From Pseudoips prasinana (lineage: Eukaryota; Arthropoda; Insecta; Lepidoptera; Nolidae): a stretch of DNA of 64,000 bases. The notes under the pieces were generated by a model. It was not told the DNA's origin and searched no databases. It saw only the letters and a list, made by a program, of their open reading frames with translations. The translations under genes were made by a program, and so were the position numbers. The stretch spans positions 496,001 to 560,000 of the forward strand of contig OX621255.1 in the NCBI GenBank assembly GCA_951640165.1, written 5' to 3'. Of the stretch, positions 62,484 to 64,000 are shown one piece after another; the stretch's first letter is position 1, and the number at the start of each line of letters is the position of its first letter.

Positions 62484-62530
62484 GTCACAATGTATCTTAT
62501 GTTGCAGTGGAAATTAAGTTGAATTTATTA

Positions 62531-62659
62531 TTTAACTGGCAGGTGGGTCACTTTGATATTAATATTTTTGCATTGAAATATTAAAATTAGTTAAATATAT
62601 CATTTTAATTAAAATATAATACAGAGCACAATTTTTGCTACTCACTGATTTGTGACACA
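62531..62659 (-). mobile_element. Remainder of the Jockey/CR1-type insertion
   Basis: AT-rich DNA between the CR1-like 5' end and the resumed RTE copy. Its identity is inferred from position only. Confidence 0.4.
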
Positions 62660-62800
62660 ATTTTTATGTCGGCTACTTTGTTTCGCCTGCGGATTGCGAC
62701 GTTTTTTATTCGATTGCGCAGGGATACTCCGAGCGTGGCTCTCTCCGTTGCTCTTTGGGTGACCTTGGGCCTTCTTGTGAGACCAATAGTGAGCGACCAC
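62660..62800 (-). mobile_element. RTE fragment, upstream half
   Basis: ATGTCGGCTACTTTGTTTCG, TTCGATTGCGCAGGGATACT and GGGTGACCTTGGGCCTTCTT continue the copy broken at 57798 (compare 3194-3330). Confidence 0.8.
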
Positions 62801-62900
62801 GTGAAAGACACATTTATGTGTTATATTGTGAGTAATAAAGCTGGTTGATTTGAAATAAATTGTGTGACAAGGGAAATACCCTACTTAGAGTTCGTAAAAC

Positions 62901-63206
62901 TTGAGCATTGAAAGCTCCGCGCTTTGTGCTTGTAGCGGTTGAGCATTGAAAGCTCCGCGCTTTGTGCTTGTAGCAGTTGAGCATTGAAAGCTCCGCGCTA
63001 TATGCTTGTAGCAGTTGAGGATTGAAAGCTCCGCGCTTTGTGCTTGTAGCAGTTGAGCATTGAAAGCAGCTCCGCGCTTTGTGCTTGTTTCGGTTGAGCA
63101 TTGAAAGCTCTGCGCTTTATGCTTGTGACGATTAAGTATTGAAAGCTCCGCGCTTCGTGCTTGTGACAATTGACTATCGGAAGCTTCGTGCTTTGAGTTC
63201 GTGACG
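62901..63206. repeat. 38-bp minisatellite, 8 units
   Basis: Units start at 62901, 62939, 62977, 63015, 63053 (41 bp, 3-bp insertion), 63094, 63132 and 63170. Consensus begins TTGAGCATTGAAAGCTCCGC and continues GCTTTGTGCTTGTAGCAG. Identity falls from the first units to the last. All three minus frames remain open across it (95, 94 and 73 codons) because 38 is not a multiple of three and the unit has few stops; no protein is inferred. Confidence 0.92.
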
Positions 63207-63228
63207 CTGCATTGCGCACTTACCTATA

Positions 63229-63842
63229 ATGTTCCAGGGTAGAGAACAACATTTTCGAACTTGTAGCAAGACCTCTAAGGTGTATGTGTTATTCATCGTA
63301 GATACTTTTACGAAAATTTGTCAATTAATGTGTGTCAAAGATTTAACATCACGATCTGCTTGCGAGGCACTACGTAGCTTTGTCCACATATTTGGAACCC
63401 CGAAACGAATTATCTCTGATCAAGGTACATCTTTTACTGGTCAAGACTTTCAGGATTTATGCCGAGGTTGGGCCATTGAGTTCCACGAGATTGCTAGTGG
63501 TGTTAGCCGAGCTAATGGTCGGGTGGAGCGAATGATGTCCACCTTGACAAATTGTTTAACAGTGGCCGAAAATTATAAAAATAAATCCTGGAAGTCTGTT
63601 TTAGGCGAAGTAAAACTCGTTTTGAATTGTACTGTAAGTAAGAGTATAGAGAAAAGCCCCTTCCAGGATAGCTAAAGTGTGTTCCAATGAGCGTTATATG
63701 GTGGAACCAGTATATGGGGGACGGGCCCAATATGTGTGCCATGAACGACTACGTAAATATCCAGCTAGTTTACCTGAATTGGCAGAATGTCTTGATCCTG
63801 TAGAACCCATATTTGAATAGTTTTATTTAATTATGGAACAAA
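63229..63842 (+). pseudogene. Ty3/gypsy integrase core fragment
   Basis: VDTFTKICQLMCVKDLTSRS, FGTPKRIISDQGTSFTGQDF, FHEIASGVSRANGRVERMMS and WKSVLGEVKLVLNCTVSKS. Catalytic residues D25, D64 and E100 (frame numbering) keep the D,D-35-E spacing. The frame stops at 63673, and a C-terminal continuation in another frame (to about 63820) resembles the post-core tail. The zinc-binding N-terminus and everything upstream are replaced by the minisatellite. Confidence 0.75.
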
Positions 63843-64000
63843 TTGTATTGATTAATTTGGTATCCTAATTTGGTGTAATTAGTAATTTGGATGGAATTAC
63901 TGTATTGAATCATGATCATTGTTTGAGTTGAACGATAATTACATTGTTTTGTTGAACGTAAACCTGTGTTGATAAAAGACTTATGTTCATTGCTGATTGA
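63843..64000. other. AT-rich, no LTR recognised
   Basis: Would be the place for a 3' LTR of the gypsy element, but no match to 56172-56400 is seen before the window ends. Confidence 0.4.

Larger units (their letters stand above)
57950..62530 (-). mobile_element. CR1-like non-LTR retrotransposon, near full length
   Basis: Minus strand: ORF1 (61731-62483), 553-bp spacer, ORF2 (58250-61177), 3' UTR with CTTATCGCATAAAGCGATCT motif, GGTGTACAATAAAGAGTATT (minus) and a (TATTC)n tail at 57953-57975. Both frames are uninterrupted. Only a short 5' UTR (about 45 bp) precedes ORF1, so slight 5' truncation is possible. Confidence 0.88.
56172..63842 (+). mobile_element. Eroded Ty3/gypsy-like element interrupted by nested insertions
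   Basis: Gag-like frames (56424-57005), protease remnant (57105-57420) and integrase (63229-63842) are in order on the plus strand; RT and RNase H are missing between them. A TG start (TGTGGGAGAAATTAAG) near 56172, with a leader carrying a twofold GACGTTTGA(C/T)GTCTGTCAG repeat, may be the LTR. No 3' LTR is visible before the window ends. The parts could also be two unrelated gypsy fragments. Confidence 0.55.

Noticed and set aside
62814..63219. Protein coded by the 38-bp minisatellite (three overlapping frames, minus)
   Set aside because: Openness in all three frames follows from the unit lacking stops; no start context or upstream exon.
1..64000. A novel defence, toxin or biosynthetic gene cluster
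   Set aside because: Every sizeable frame is explained by RT, endonuclease, integrase, Gag or transposase domains; no cluster of host enzymes is present.

Overview
This window looks like a gene-poor, AT-rich intergenic stretch of an insect nuclear genome, most probably a moth or butterfly. The case rests on the mobile elements. There are two tRNA-derived SINE families of types I recognise from Lepidoptera, RTE elements whose 3' ends run into (ATC/GAT)n, several CR1-like elements, an R1-clade element, a BEL/Pao LTR element, a DD34D mariner, Ty3/gypsy pieces, Helitron-like repeats and several hairpin MITEs. I find no host gene I would defend. The best non-transposon candidate is a 122-codon frame with a signal-peptide-like start at 49208-49576.

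Layout. 1-7 kb: Helitron-like end, non-LTR 3' fragments, a reverse transcriptase (RT) C-terminus with a C2H2-like finger, an RTE copy with an intact 591-residue RT frame (3007-4782), a tRNA-headed SINE, and a Jockey/CR1-like fragment inserted into other retroelement debris. 7-22.6 kb: mostly unique AT-rich DNA with SINEs, a perfect 44-bp-arm hairpin (10345-10438), a TA-flanked MITE (11880-11957), a non-LTR endonuclease remnant (13.5-14.0 kb) and RTE/RT 3' fragments. 22.6-28.96 kb: a complete GC-rich R1-clade retrotransposon on the minus strand, with 15-bp target duplication, poly(A), ORF1 and ORF2. 30.7-37.05 kb: a complete BEL/Pao retrotransposon with 250-bp LTRs differing at two positions, inserted into an older interspersed repeat. 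37.6-51.5 kb: CR1-like fragment, SINEs, Helitron-like repeats, a small DNA transposon with complex inverted ends around a CXC-domain remnant (44437-45700), an inverted RT pair (46.5-47.5 kb) and an RTE-like copy with an inverted 5' part. 51.7-53.0 kb: full-length mariner with one frameshift. 53.2-55.6 kb: foldback element and CR1-like remnants. 56.2-63.8 kb: an eroded Ty3/gypsy element interrupted by an RTE copy, itself split by a Jockey/CR1-type fragment, in which a near-complete CR1-like element with intact ORF1 and ORF2 resides. A 38-bp minisatellite lies before the gypsy integrase.

The genes do not form a pathway. They are independent selfish elements whose nesting gives relative ages. 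The youngest-looking are the R1 copy, the BEL copy (248/250 LTR identity) and the CR1-like copy with 975- and 250-codon frames. Several large elements carry a single in-frame stop or frameshift in otherwise open frames, so they look recently inactivated or translated unusually. Family and clade names come from motifs and memory of these families; no search was run.
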